Notes: generated from the sequence alone by a model not told the origin. 64,000 bases of DNA from Simmondsia chinensis (GCA_018398585.1 JAGTTD010000001.1:33991938-34055937), one strand, 5' to 3'; shown: positions 22,244 through 34,561, numbered from the stretch's first letter. A program made the numbers and translations.

Positions 22244-24479
22244 TGTTAGGAACAGTGTCCTGAAATCAAAATTTATTATGGATATATTGTTTTAATTAAT
22301 AAATAAAATTGAAGTTCCAGCCGTTTTCTTAGTTAAATTTGTGTGTGTGAGCATTTATACTGCATGTGATTTTCTTTTAGGAGACATCCATGAGATGGGT
22401 GTTGCCCTCATACTACAATTTGCATGTTTGTTCTAAGTGGTTTATGAGAATAAGCCACATATAGACCTGAACAAATGGTATGGATTGTTGTTTGAAAGAC
22501 TCCTAGTCGAAGACAAGTTTGGACCACCTGTATGTTAAGACTATAATGTGACACTTTAGATGACTTGTCTTGGTCATGTGGATGGAGATCAAAAAGTGTT
22601 TGGTTAGTGTGTTTAATAAGATTGACACACTAAGTTGGACATGTGGGTTACTTATTTCTAGACTACTATCGGAGATGAATGATTCACGTTGTACTGTTTG
22701 AACAACGACTCTAAATCCTGAGGGTATTCTAGACTTGTGCATGGAGCATTAGTTACTTTGGTGTACTATAAGTAAGGTCTAAACGAATGACTGAAATCCC
22801 ACATACATTGGGTAGTCGCATAAAGTGTGACAAGGATCAGGTATTCAATAGAGAATCTAAAGTCTCTTATGAGATACAGATGTCCCCTTAGTTGATTTGC
22901 AAATATATGAATAGTTTGGAAATTTTGGCCAAAGTATTCTAGCGTTTGACATCTGAAATTTATACTGTGAATATATTCAAGTATAAATAAATTATTTAGT
23001 GAAGGGCGAGTCGGTAACTAATGGAGAAGCTATGAGAAGGATAATGGTAGTGGTTATATTTATCCTTTTTCATGGACATCAAGTGGAGGGGTTGTTGTCA
23101 TCAATACAGTCTATTAGGGAGATATCGAACAAATAATTTAAGTCTTGAGTGCAGTGAGATTTATTTAGTGGAATTAAGTCTCATTAAATGGTAATTAAAT
23201 TATTTCATGAGATGATTAGTTTAGCCCATTTTGAGCTAGATTTAAATTGTCCCTGAGTTCCCTATGCAAGCCTCTGTATTTATTGCCATCGAAAAAATAT
23301 TAAAGAATTCATGAGATGGGAAAAGTTAATTTTGCCAAACATTATTTATGAGATGAATAAAAATTAAAAATAAAATAATTTTGAAAAATTTAAATTCATA
23401 AGATGAATTTTTACATGTGGGAAACAACGTAAAAAAAAAAAAAAAAAAAGAAGAATCAAAATCGCATTTAAACACTCACAATCCGTTTGCTTCGGATCTT
23501 ACGAACTAACGCGCGACACTGGGTTATCTGCGTCCGCAGAAGCGAACCAATCACCGTGTGCCACGTGCCACGTGTCACACGGTGATAGGCCAAAACATGT
23601 GTTGTACAGTCAGGGTTAAAACGCGTCGTTTTGAATTCCTGTTTGAATAAAACACTGTGTTTTGATTTAACTGGAATTTTTCTTTTTTAGCGTATCCCAC
23701 ATTGTTTTTCAGCTATTTTTTCGCTCCGGTTGTCTACTGTAAATAGAGGCACCTATTTCATTAGTTTGGCATTCAATAAAAACAGATTATTAAGGGTTTC
23801 TGAAAATACTTTCAGAGACTTAATTGGAGAGAAAAATATCCATTGAAAATTTTCTTTCCTTAGTTTAATAGTTTTTGGAGTCCACCTTTCGGGTAGTTCG
23901 AGGTCATAATGTAGAAGATCTGTGGGGTCTTATTTTTCTTGGTATTCCTTATAATTGGGGCAATTCTAGGTATGTTCTTCTTTCCTCCTTATTGTTTCGC
24001 TTTTCTAATTTTTTACAGTATTTGTTATTATACCAATTTAAGTTCATGTATTGTTATAAATGTATTAAAGTAAAAGGTCTGTAGATCTAAATTAAGAAAT
24101 TAGACGTGTTGATTTAAATTATAAATTTAAGTCCGTAGATTTAAAATTAGGAAATTTAAATCGACCTTAGGTTTAGAGTTATGGATTCTAAACCTGTTCC
24201 GCTGCGTTAACTTTATAAAACTAGGGAGAATTTTTGAAATTCATCCCAACAACTGGTATTAGGGTAAAGGGTTTACAGGGATAAACATATTCCCGGGAAC
24301 TCTCGCACGTGAAGTGTCACGAAGCATGACTCTCCAACCGGGGACTTAAGTAGAGAGAAGAGTCTCCTACTCCAAGTGCTCTAATAAGTGCCTATTGTTG
24401 TGAGAATAGTTGAGAATTGTGAATTCAATAATCGGCATCAGAGTTTATTTTTCCAACAAAATTCATATCTTTCCCAACA
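22244..24479 (+). repeat. 3' LTR of the 17348-24479 copia element
   Basis: 2,236 bp. Includes an A run at about 23431-23449 and ends ATCTTTCCCAACA before the TTTTC target duplication. Confidence 0.88.
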
Positions 24480-25279
24480 TTTTCCTATTGAGGGCACCTA
24501 GTCTAAGGTCAGTGTCATCATTCGGTGCTACTTTATAGCTACCATGTGTGCTCCCTCTAACTACCCTTGTAGAGGAAGCTTGTTCGAGGGAGTGTTCGCT
24601 CAGGCGCCCAAATAACGTCCATGCCTTGTTCTCATCTTGTTGATTAAATGCACCCTCACATGAAGCATTAACCATCTTTTTGTTAGAAGCTGTGAGACTA
24701 TCATAAAAATGTTGCACAAGAGCCCGCTTGGGTGAGCCATGGTGGGGACTACTTCTAAGGAGTTCCTTAAATCTATCACAACTTTTATGAAATTGTTCCT
24801 AATCTTTTTGTTAGCTGATCGCATGCCTAACAACCATAGTTTTGGCCTTAGGATAAAACTAGATCAGCAACTTTTGTTGGAGGCCATCCCAAGTGGTGAT
24901 ATCATCCATTGGAAGGGACTGAAACCACCTTTTAGTTACGTTTTTTTAACGAAAATGGAAAAAGACGTAGACTAATAGCATCAATCGAGACACCTTGATA
25001 GTGACAAGTTTTGCATATTTCAATGAAAGCATCAAGGTGCTCGTATGAGCTCTCGATCGGCTTCAAATTGAAGGTGGGAAGCATGTTGATGATCTCTGGC
25101 CTAATTTCGAAGCTTGCATTACACACGGCGGGTAACGATTCTCCCACGAGAGCAACATACATTTGGGGGACAAAGTGGTCCGCAATTGTACAAGGTACAA
25201 AGTTGGCCCTAACAGGGAGAAAAATAATAGTAGTTAAAAAATAAATAAAAAATAAAAATAACGAGAAGAAAAAAAACAA
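24480..25279 (-). pseudogene. gypsy gag N-terminal part, right of the copia insertion
   Basis: Minus strand. Starts near 25060 with HLDAFIEICKTCHYQGVS and ISLRLFPFSL, the conserved first block of Athila/Tat gag. Further left, 24720-24480 reads LVQHFYDSLTASNKKMVNAS and CEGAFNQQDENKAWTLFGRL, the equivalent of the YNGL...ID.A.GG.L block. Frameshifts separate the blocks. Gag would form the particle core. The frame is broken at 24480 by the copia insertion and continues at 17347. Confidence 0.8.
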
Positions 25280-25414
25280 AAAAATAAATTTAAAGTAAAA
25301 TAAAATAATATTTTTATTTATTTATATTTTTTTCTTAAACAAAAAAAAAAAAAAAACCAATAATAAAAATAAAATAACTCGTTAATTCCGAAATTAACTT
25401 AGCTTATCTATTCC

Positions 25415-25430
25415 TCCGGCAACGGCACCA
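25415..25430 (-). other. Primer-binding site, tRNA-Asp type
   Basis: Minus strand TGGTGCCGTTGCCGGA, one base off the TGGCGCCGTTGCCGG that is complementary to tRNA-Asp and used by many Athila/Tat elements. It sits six bases from the LTR start at 25437, which fixes the element's orientation. Confidence 0.85.
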
Positions 25431-25436
25431 AAAACT

Positions 25437-26575
25437 TGATGTGTTTTAAAAGAGGGTCTTAAAACCAAGTACTCATAAGCATATGAGTTTGTTGTTGCAT
25501 AATCAGGTCTAGGGGTGTCATACCCCTAGGGAATCGAGGTTAAGTGGGATTTAATGATTAACGAGTGGTTGGAATTCGCTTTTGAATGTTGATTTGAGTG
25601 ATTAACTAAACTAGTACAATTAAAATAAGAAAAATGGTGTCAATTCAATTGAGGTCAGTTTGGGGCATGAATTCAGGGTAGCTTAACTTGTATCCCGACA
25701 TTATATTACACTATGACAATGATTTAGGAGGCTTAGGCTATAAGCACTGTGCGTGGGCTAATATTTAAACTAGTGCTTAGGCTAATGAACTAGTCTAAAG
25801 GCATAACCTATCATATCATCCTATGTGTAGCATAGGTTATCTCGTTAACACTACTTAATTCTTTCTTGCTCCCAATTTAATATTAAACCTAAATTAATAC
25901 TTAAGTTACGGCTTAGGGTAGTGAACTGGCCTAAGGGCATAACTAGTTGGATCACCCTAGGTGTAGCATGGCTTATCTCAATGGTACGATCAAATTCCTT
26001 TAATAGTTCTAATTAAGTATTAATTTGTATAAAAGATTGTGTTCAGAGTTGGGTATAACCTCAACATTGACCACTCGTAAAAAAACTAGTTATGTTATGG
26101 TCCAGGCTACAAGCTCATAGATGAACGCTAATAATTTAGAGATCTAGTCATGTCTACAAGCACACACAAAGAAAGCTAAACAACAATAATAAATTTCCCA
26201 CAGGGGTGCATATATAACATAACAAAACTATTGTCAAAAGTATAATGCAAATGTGGGATACGGATGGCTACCCGCCCTTCATTCCTAAATTATAAGTCTA
26301 CTCCATGGGAGTTTTACATATTATTAAAATCTAAAAGAGAAAACAATGAATAACATATAGGAATTGAAGACTTCCCCAAATGATGTTGATGTTGATCCTT
26401 GTTTTGATTCCCCCAAGACTTCGACCACCGACGCTTCGGCGTTTGAGAGCTCTTTGGATCTCGTAGTAGCTTTGGGAAGGATAGAAGGAGAGGAGGTGTG
26501 GCAAAAGATCCCTAAAACAATTAGGTTTTTGGTATTTAAAAGCTGGCTTCTAGTGTGGTGTACGGCGGATATATA

Positions 26576-26625
<50 letters not shown>

Positions 26626-26945
26626 TTAACATAATATAATATATAATATATAATATTATATAAATATAACATAATATATAATATTATATAATATATAATG
26701 TTATGAAATATCTATATTAACTATCCACAAAAAGTAACTAGTTTTAAATTGTAAAACCGAATTTTGTGCTGATTGATCATTCTTTCAGACACATGATCGA
26801 GTTTCTCAGAGTAGTCTAAAATTATGCTTGATTCTACGACCTTTCAACCTTTATTTGCTCTGCTGCACTCTAAGCCAAAATGTACCAAAAATACAACAAA
26901 ACACACATGAAAAAGCTGAATATGTTGCATGAATGAGTAAAAAAT
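25437..26945 (-). repeat. 5' LTR of the Athila-like gypsy
   Basis: Begins TGATGTGTTTTAAAAG. Homologous to 10599-12609 but with no solo-LTR insertion, and with an AT dinucleotide run at about 26577-26622 that replaces a shorter AT-rich stretch at 12290-12360. The right edge is placed where CACTA-type repeats resume. Confidence 0.78.
26577..26622. repeat. (AT)n microsatellite
   Basis: About 23 AT dinucleotides inside the gypsy LTR; followed by degenerate ATAATAT-rich sequence to about 26710. Confidence 0.9.
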
Positions 26946-27066
26946 ATGTAAATATAAAGTACTTCGGTCTCCGATACCAAAATTTAGCCTAATAGTATTG
27001 GATAAAACTTCCAAAGCTATTAACATAATTTTTTCAACACCAGAACGTAGTATAAGAATCAACTAC

Positions 27067-30000
27067 AATATTTCGATATCATATCAAAAGCATTCAATGT
27101 TCCAATGCCAAATATTTCTAAAAATACTACATAACCTTCCAAGTGACATATGGCAAAAAAAATTATACTATATATTAATATAAAAAAAATCGGCTCAACC
27201 ATTCTATCACAAACTAAATAATACTTAAGCGAGTTGAGTTTGATCAATATCCCAAATACATAATCTAAAATCATAATCCAAATCAAAAGTCATAATAATC
27301 AACATACAAACTCTAAAATATTAATCCCAAAGTATTCTCTAAGAGATTGTAGAAAAGCTCTAACTCTCATTCTGACCTTGTGCCTACAAAGAAAAGAAAA
27401 ACAACGATCAATACATGATGTAATAAAATATACTATGACATTAATTTAGAACCACATAACAATTAAAAGATGAGATTATCCAAATCTTCTACTAGACTCA
27501 CACGTGGGCAGTGGTGGATCCAGGTTGAGGGGACTGAGGGTGCACAAGCCTCGCAGCTTTAGTACCTGATCTTTGAAATTGCTTATGTACTGGGACCAAA
27601 AATATTAAAACTAATTACATAAAGTAAAATGACCCTGCAACATTGTGTAATCCTGTTGGTTTAGTGGTATGAGTGTCATACCGCCCTTAGTTGGCCGCGG
27701 GTTCAATTCTAGGCGAGTTTATTTATATCTTTAAATGCTTCTTTGTTCTACAACAATTCTTAAATACTTGCTACTCCTAGCACTTCTAAACAATAATTTT
27801 AGGGTATAGAAAGTTCCCCCTAAACTTTATAATTATACATAATGCATCCCTTGTACTCTTAATTTCATAGAATAGCTCGCCAAACTTTACCATTAAATAC
27901 AATACTCTCTCTACACTTCCAATTTAGCCCTTGAACTTTATTATTACACACAACTCGCAACCTAAACTTTGTTACTAAACATAAGACAAATATTTTGATA
28001 TCATATCAAAAGCATTCGATGTTCCAACGCCAAATATTTCTAAAAACACTACAAAACCTTTTGAGTGACATATGCATAAAAAAGAAACTATATATTGATA
28101 TAAAAAAGAATATGTTCAACCATTCTATCACAAAACTAAATAATAAATAACGGAGTTTAGTGTGATCAATCTCCCGTATCCATAATCTAAAATCATAATC
28201 CAAATTCAAAGTCATAATAATCAACATCCAAACTCCAAAATATTAACCCCAAAGTATACTCCAAGAGATTGTAAAAATGCTCTAACTCTCATTCCGACCT
28301 CGTGCTTGCAAAGAAAAGAAAAACAGCGATCAATACATGATGTTATAAAATATACAATAACAATAATTTAGAAACACATATCAATTAAAAGATGGGATTA
28401 TCCAAACCTTCTACTTGACTCACACGTGGACAGTGGAGGATCCAGGTTGAGGGGACTGGGGGTGCACAAACCTCGCAGCTTTATTAACTTATCTTTAAAA
28501 TTGCTTATATATTGGGACCAAAAATATTAAAACTAATTATATAAAGTAAAGTGACATGCAGCATTGTGTGCCCTGCTATTTTAGGGGTATGAGTGCCATA
28601 CCGCCCTTAGTTGGTCACGGGTTCAATTCTAGACGAGTTTATTTATCTCTTTAAATGCTTCTTTGTTTTGGAACAATTCCAAAATACTTGCTACTCCTAG
28701 CACTTCTAAGCGATAATTTTAGGGCAAAATTTAGAAAGACCCCATCGAACTTTATAATTAAACATAATACACCCCTTACACTTTTAATTTCATAGGATAG
28801 CCTGCCAAACTTTACCATTAGATACAATACATGCTCTACCTTTTCAATTTAGCCCTTGAACTTTATTGTAACACACAACTCACCCCTAAACTTTGTTACT
28901 AAACATAAGACAAATATTTCGATAACATATCAAAAGCATTCGATGTTCCAGGGCCAAATATTTCTAAAACCACTACACAACCTCTCTAGTGACATATGGC
29001 ATAAAAAAGAAACTATATATTGATATAAAAAAAAATCTGTTCAGCCATTCTATCACAAAACTAAAAAACAAATAAGTGAGTTCAGTTCGATCAATTTCCT
29101 CGTATCCATAATCTAAAATCATAATCTATATCCAAAGTCATAATAATCAACATCCAAACTCCGAAATATTAATCCCAAAGTATCCTCCAAGAGATTATAA
29201 AAAAGCTCTTACTCTCATTCTGACATTGTGCCTGCAAAGAAAAAAAAATGGTGATCAATACAAGATGTTATAAAATATATTATGACATTAATTTAGAAAC
29301 ACTTGTCAATTAAAGGATGAGATTATCCTAATCTTCTACTAGACTCACACGTGGACAATGGCGGATCTAGGTTGAGGGGACAGGGGGTGCACAAACCTCG
29401 CAGCATTAGTACCTGATCTTTAATATTGCTTATATATTGGGACCAAAAATATTAAAACTACTTACATAAAGTAAAGTGACCCCGCAACATTATGTGCCGT
29501 GTTGGTCTAGTGGTACGATTGTCATACCGCCCTTAGTTGGTTACGGGTTCAATTCTAGACGAGTTTATTTATCTCTTCAAATGCTTCTTTGTTTTGGAAC
29601 AATTCTAAAATGCTTGCTACTCCTAGAACTTCTAAACAATCATTTTAGGGCAAAATGTAGAAAGATCCCCTTGAACTTTATAATGAAACACAATACACCC
29701 CTTACACTTTAAATTTCATAGAATTGCCCGCCAAACTTTACCATTAAATACAATACACTCTCTACCCTTTCAATTTAGCCCTTGATATTTATTATTACAC
29801 ACAACTCGCCCCCTAAACTTTGTTACGAAACATAAGACAAATACTTCGATATCATATCAAAAGCATTCGATGTTCCAACGCCAAATATTTCTAAAACCAC
29901 TATATAACCTCTCCAGTGACATTTGGCATAAAAGAGAAACTATATATTGATATCAAAAAATTTGTTCAATCATTCTATCACAAAACTAAATAATACATAA

Positions 30001-31885
30001 GCGAGTTCGGTTTGATCAATTTCCCATATCCATAATCTAAAATCATAATCCAAATCGAAAGTCATAATAATCAACATCCAAACTCCAAAATATTAATCCC
30101 AAAGTACCGTCCAAGAGATTATAAAAAACCTCTAACTCTCACTCTGACCTTGCGCCTGCAAAGAAAAAAAAAACGGTGATCAATCCATGATGTTATAAAA
30201 TATACTATGACGTTAATTTCAAAACACTTGTCAATTAAAAGATGAGATTATCCAAACCTTCTACTAGACTCACACTTGGACAGTGGCGGATCTAGGTTGA
30301 GGGGACAGGGGGTGCACAAACCTCGCAACATTATGTGCCTTGTTGGTTTAGTGGTATGAGTGTCATACCGCCCTTAGTTGGTCGCGGGTTCAATTCTAAT
30401 CGAGTTTATCTTTCTCTTTAAATGCTTCTTTGTTTTGGAACAATTCTTAAATGCTTGCTACTCCTAGAACTTCTAAATAATAATTTTAGGGCAAAATATA
30501 GATAGACCCCCTGAACTTTATAATTAAACACAATACAACACTTACACTTTAAATTTCATAGAATAGCCCAAACTTTACCATTAAATACAATACACTCTCT
30601 AACCTTTCCATTTAGCCCTTGATATTTATTATTACATACAACTCACCCCCTAAACTTTGTTACTAAACATAAGACAAATATTTTTATATCATATCAAAAG
30701 TATTCGATGTTCCAAAGCCAAATATTTCTAAAAACACTACATAACCTTTCTAGTGACATATGCATAAAAAAGAAACTGTATATTGATATCAAAAAATTTG
30801 TTCAACCATTCTGCCACAAAACTAAATAATAGAGAAGCGATTTCAGTTTGATCAATATCCCGTATCCATAATCTAAAATCATAATCCAAATCGAAAGTCA
30901 TAATAATCAACATCCAAACTCCAAAATATTAATCCCAAAGTATCCTCCAAGAGATTGTAAAAAAGCTTTAAACTCTCATTCTGACCTTGTGCCTACAAAG
31001 AAAAGAAAAACGGTGATAAATACATGATGTTATGAAATATACTATGACATTAATTTAGAAACACATGTCAAAGACTCACACGTGGACAGTGGCGGATCTA
31101 GGTTGAGGGGACCGTGGTGCCCAAACCTCGCAGCTTTAGTACCTAATCTTTAAAATTGCTAATATTCTGAGACAAAAAATATTAAAACTAATTACATAAA
31201 GTAAAGTGACCCAGCATTGTGTGCCCTGTTGGTTTAGTGGTATGAGTGTCTTACTGCCCTTAGTTTGTCGCGGGTTCAATTCTAGACGAGTTTATTTATC
31301 TCTTTAATGCTTCTTTGTTTTGGAACAATTCTTAAATGCTTGATACTACTAGCACTTCTAAACAATAATTTTAGGGCAAAATATAGAAAGACCCCCCGAA
31401 CTTAATAATTAAACATAACACATCCCTCGCACTTTTAATTTTATAGAATTGCCCGCCAAACTTTACAATTAAATATAATACACTCCCTACACTTTCTATT
31501 TAGCCCTAGAACTTTATTATTACACACAGCTCAACCCCTAAACTTGTTACCAAACATAAGACAAATATTTCGATGTCATATCAAAAGCATTTGATGCTCC
31601 AACGCCAAATATTTCTAAAACCACCACAACCTCTCCAATGACATATGGCATAAAAAATAAACTACATATTGATAACAAAAAATCTGTTCAACCATTTTAT
31701 CACAAAACTAAATAATACATAAGCGAGTTCAGTTTGATAAATTTCCCGTATCCATAATTTAAAATCATAATCCATATCCAAAGTTATAATAATCAACATC
31801 CAAACTCCAAAATATTAATCCCAAAGTATCCTCCAAGAGATTGTAAAAAAGCTCTAACTCTCAGTCTAACCTTGAGCCTGCAAAG

Positions 31886-31917
<32 letters not shown>

Positions 31918-32440
31918 TGATCAATACATGATGTTATAAAATATAGTATGACATTAATTTAGAAAGATCTATCAATTAAAAGATGAGATTATCCAAATCT
32001 TCTACTAGACTCACATGTTGATAGTGGCGGATCTAGGTTGAGGGGACCGGGGTGCAAAAACCTTGCAACTTTGGTACCTGATTTTTAAAATTGCTTATAT
32101 ATTGGGACCAAAAATATTAAAGCAAATTACATAAAGTGAAGCTAGCCCGCAACATTGTGCGTCCTGTTGGTTTAGTGCTATGAGTGTCAAACCGCCCTTA
32201 GTTGGTCACGGGTTCAATTTTAGATGAGTTTATTTATCTCCTGGAATGCTTCTTTGCTTTGGAACAATTCTTAAATGCTTGCTACTCCTAGCACTTCTAA
32301 ACAATAATTTTAGGGCAAAATATAGAAAGACCCCTGAAATTTACAATTAAATACAATACACACTTACACTTTCAATTTAGCCCTTGAACTTTATTATTAC
32401 ATACAACTCACCCCCTAAACTTTGTTACTAAATATAGGAC
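27067..32440. repeat. Six tandem units of about 0.84-0.93 kb inside the CACTA body
   Basis: Unit starts (AATATTTCGATATCATATC or variant) at 27067, 27989, 28913, 29840, 30677 and 31564, giving lengths 922, 924, 927, 837, 887 and about 877. Each unit contains, in order, a CACTA-derived block, a purine-rich stop near AAAGAAAAGAAAAACGG, a block with GGCGGATCTAGGTTGAGGGG, a tRNA-like module and the left arm of a Mutator-like inverted-repeat element. Unit 4 lacks about 85 bp between two CGCA words; unit 5 lacks about 33 bp before GACTCACACG. An A run of about 27 bp sits in unit 6 near 31888. The sixth unit runs on into the complete inverted-repeat element (32313-33322). Confidence 0.9.
27651..27717 (+). 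other. tRNA-like A/B-box module (six copies in the array)
   Basis: GTTGGTTTAGTGGTATGAG fits an RNA polymerase III A box, and GGGTTCAATTCTAG, 33 bp further on, fits a B box. Copies lie at about 27651-27717, 28571-28637, 29498-29564, 30338-30405, 31225-31291 and 32161-32227. The A box is degraded in copies 2 and 6. The T-stem (GCGG against TCTAG) does not pair and no acceptor stem forms, so it is not a functional tRNA gene. It may be the head of a tRNA-derived SINE, but no clear SINE tail or target duplication is visible. Confidence 0.55.
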
Positions 32441-33322
32441 ACCCCTTAGAGATTAATAATTTTTAAATTAAACGAATACACGAACTTAAAAAATTTAAAA
32501 TAAATTGTGTAAAAATAAACTTTTAGAAAAAATTTGAAAAAGTATAGCAATACTTTTTAACTTTAGTTTGTCAACTTTTTAAAATTTTTTTAGAATTTAT
32601 TTTCAATTTTTTAGTTTCTTACTTTTTTAAATTTTAAATTTATTGTTATAACTTTGAAATTTATATTTTTAGTAAAATTATTATATTGACCTTATAGTAA
32701 CTTTTGAAAATTTTAAAAAAAAATCTATTATCTTATAAATTTATAATGTTATTACTAATTAATTAAAAATTATTTTGTGTAAATATTAGAAAATCTTCTT
32801 GTATTTTGCTTAGAAACAACACGCTCCTATGTTTTACCCAAAAATATAAAATCCCTATCTTTTGTATAAAATTAGAAAATCCTTCATTTTTAATTTGTTA
32901 TTTTTTTTTGTTAATTTTACATTTATTAATCTAATTTTTTTAAAAGTTAAAAAAATATTATTATATTTTCAAAATTTTTCTAAAATTATTTTTCATATTT
33001 TGTTATAAATTTTGAATTTATTAATGTCTAAGGTGTGAGATGCATTTAGTAATGAATTTCGGGAGATGGGTTGTGTGTAGAACAAAGTTCGAGGCCTATT
33101 TTTTGAAATTGAAAGTGTAGGCAATGTATTATGTTTGATTGCATAGCTCAAGAGGTGTATTGTGCGTAATAACAATGTTCCGGGGTTATTTTATGAAATT
33201 AAAAGGGCAAGGAGTATTTTGTATTTAATTTTAAAGTTCAAGAGGCAATTTCAAAAAATTAAAACTCAAGGAATGTTTTCTATTTAATTTTAAAGTTTAG
33301 GGGGCCATTTTATATTTTGTCC
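32313..33322. mobile_element. Mutator-like element with long terminal inverted repeats
   Basis: 1,010 bp. The left end GGGCAAAATATAGAAAG and the reverse complement of the right end GGACAAAATATAAAATG start arms of about 130 bp or more made of repeated ACTTTATAATTAAACACAAT-like words. Both sides carry the 9-bp direct repeat ATAATTTTA (32304-32312 and 33323-33331), the size typical of Mutator-type insertions. The centre is AT-rich and non-coding. The left arm, with its TSD, is also present in each of the tandem units to the left, so the element was there before the array formed. A relative lies at 35082-36118. Confidence 0.72.
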
Positions 33323-33331
33323 ATAATTTTA

Positions 33332-34245
33332 TAATTATTTTTATCTTATTTTTTGGTCAAGAACTATTTTTCTCCTTGTTGCTTTTCTTTGTATATGATT
33401 TAATTTACGTGCTCATTTTTTAATTAATATATTTTTGCTTTGAGACACGCACTTATATATGTTCATAGTTATATTATTTATATAAATTAATTATATATTT
33501 AACGTTTTTAACTATTTTTTTTTGTTTTTCTTATTTTTATTTTCTATTATAAACCGGACATAGAAGTTGCATCAATCACAATAAAATATGAATAATTTTA
33601 CCTTACAATGAAAAAAAGAACCAAAATGAGCTTTTATATGTAGCACAATCTACGAGAAATCTATAACCATATCAACAAGCAAAATGCTCTAGTTTTATAT
33701 CTGCAAATGACTTTATCACCATATCAAATCTATGAAAGAGGCTTCAAGCAAGCAAACCGAATTCTTAATTTCGTATAAACAAACTTCAAGTTCATTCCTG
33801 AAATCCCAAACCCCAACTTCTCACCCTTTCTCTCTCTATGCACAACAAATTCTTAATTTCGAATATAAAACAACAAAATATTACAACAAATTAAAAAGAA
33901 ACCAAAATTTTGAAAACTAAAACACAAGAGAGAGAGTGCAAGATACCTGCATGCGAGCACAACAGTGAGAGAAGAGCGAGAGATGACCTTGAGCAACGAG
34001 CCCCGATAAGAGACTAGCAACGAAGAGAGGAAGGAGAGAGAGAGAGAGGACCTTAAGCGAGAGAGAAATGGCCTTGAGCGAGAGAAATGACCTTAAGCGA
34101 GAGAGACAAACTGCATGGTTCAGGTTTAGTTATTACAACGTATTTATAATAGTTTATAATGCAGTTGTTTTTTTGAATAAATTGTATGCAGATTTGGCTT
34201 AGCTTTTTAATTAATTTTTATATAAACAAATTTGTATATATATAT
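33332..34245. other. AT-rich CACTA interior with a GAGA-rich block
   Basis: No gene. 33926-34115 is purine-rich on the plus strand, with repeated GAGAGAG and copies of a TGACCTTGAGCGAGAG/TGACCTTAAGCGAGAG word. This may be an internal minisatellite. The open frame at 33732-33920 is low-complexity and has no domain. Confidence 0.55.
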
Positions 34246-34561
34246 GGTAGTGTTCTTATGAGAGGGTGAGAGCGTGAGAGGGGCCAATCCTGACCTTCCA
34301 TTGTAATGGATAGCTAAAATTTATTGAACATTAAAAAAAATAACAGTTTATGGCTCATACCCCTTGATGGGGCAGAAAGAAAGAAGGAGTAAGGGAGTAA
34401 AGTTGTTGTTTTTTTTTTTTTTTTTTTCAATACTCAACAACTCGTAGCCGCAAATTATTATTTTAAATGTCCAACGAATCTTGATCGTCTATTACAATGA
34501 AGGGCGAGGATTCGCCCCTCTCACACTCTCACACTCTCACCATATCATAAGAATGATACCC
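34246..34561. mobile_element. MITE with about 65-bp inverted repeats, Mutator type
   Basis: Left GGTAGTGTTCTTATGAGAGG and reverse complement of the right end GGTATCATTCTTATGATATG continue into shared GGTGAGAG, GAGAGGGGC and CATTGTAAT words, giving arms of about 65 bp. Length is about 316 bp, with no coding capacity. The flanks TATATATAT (34237-34245 and 34562-34570) give a 9-bp duplication, but in a TA-repeat setting this is weak evidence. A T run occurs at about 34407-34427. Confidence 0.72.

Larger units (their letters stand above)
17348..24479 (+). mobile_element. Ty1/copia element with 2.2-kb LTRs and shrunken interior
   Basis: Plus strand. LTRs 17348-19604 and 22244-24479, both TGTTAGGAACAG to TTTCCCAACA, and a perfect 5-bp target duplication TTTTC (17343-17347 and 24480-24484). 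The first 77 aligned LTR bases show eight differences, so it is not recent. The interior, 19605-22243, is only 2.6 kb, with broken pieces of gag, protease, integrase and RT. A polypurine tract AAGTGGGAGAT lies before 22244. It interrupts gag of the Athila-like gypsy. A fragment at 62933-64000 carries a related pol. Confidence 0.9.
10599..26945 (-). mobile_element. Athila/Tat-like Ty3/gypsy element inside the CACTA, deletion derivative
   Basis: Minus strand. LTRs are 10599 to about 12609 and 25437 to about 26945. A primer site complementary to tRNA-Asp lies at 25415-25430, gag runs from about 25279 leftwards, and a protease lies at 16400-16113. Reverse transcriptase, RNase H and integrase are missing; the post-pol phrase CTCTTGGGAGGCAAC (minus strand of about 15630-15645) follows soon after the protease C-terminal region, so pol was lost by internal deletion. 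Three later insertions split it: 11418-11977, 14009-15620 and 17348-24479. Both flanks are CACTA subterminal repeat. I could not resolve a target duplication because the outer LTR ends are diverged. Confidence 0.82.

Noticed and set aside
27651..27717. Functional tRNA gene
   Set aside because: The A and B boxes fit but the T-stem and acceptor stem do not pair, and no anticodon arm closes. Kept as a tRNA-like module only.
33732..33920. Small plus-strand coding gene
   Set aside because: Low-complexity, AT-rich, no motif or recognisable signals; it lies in non-coding CACTA interior.
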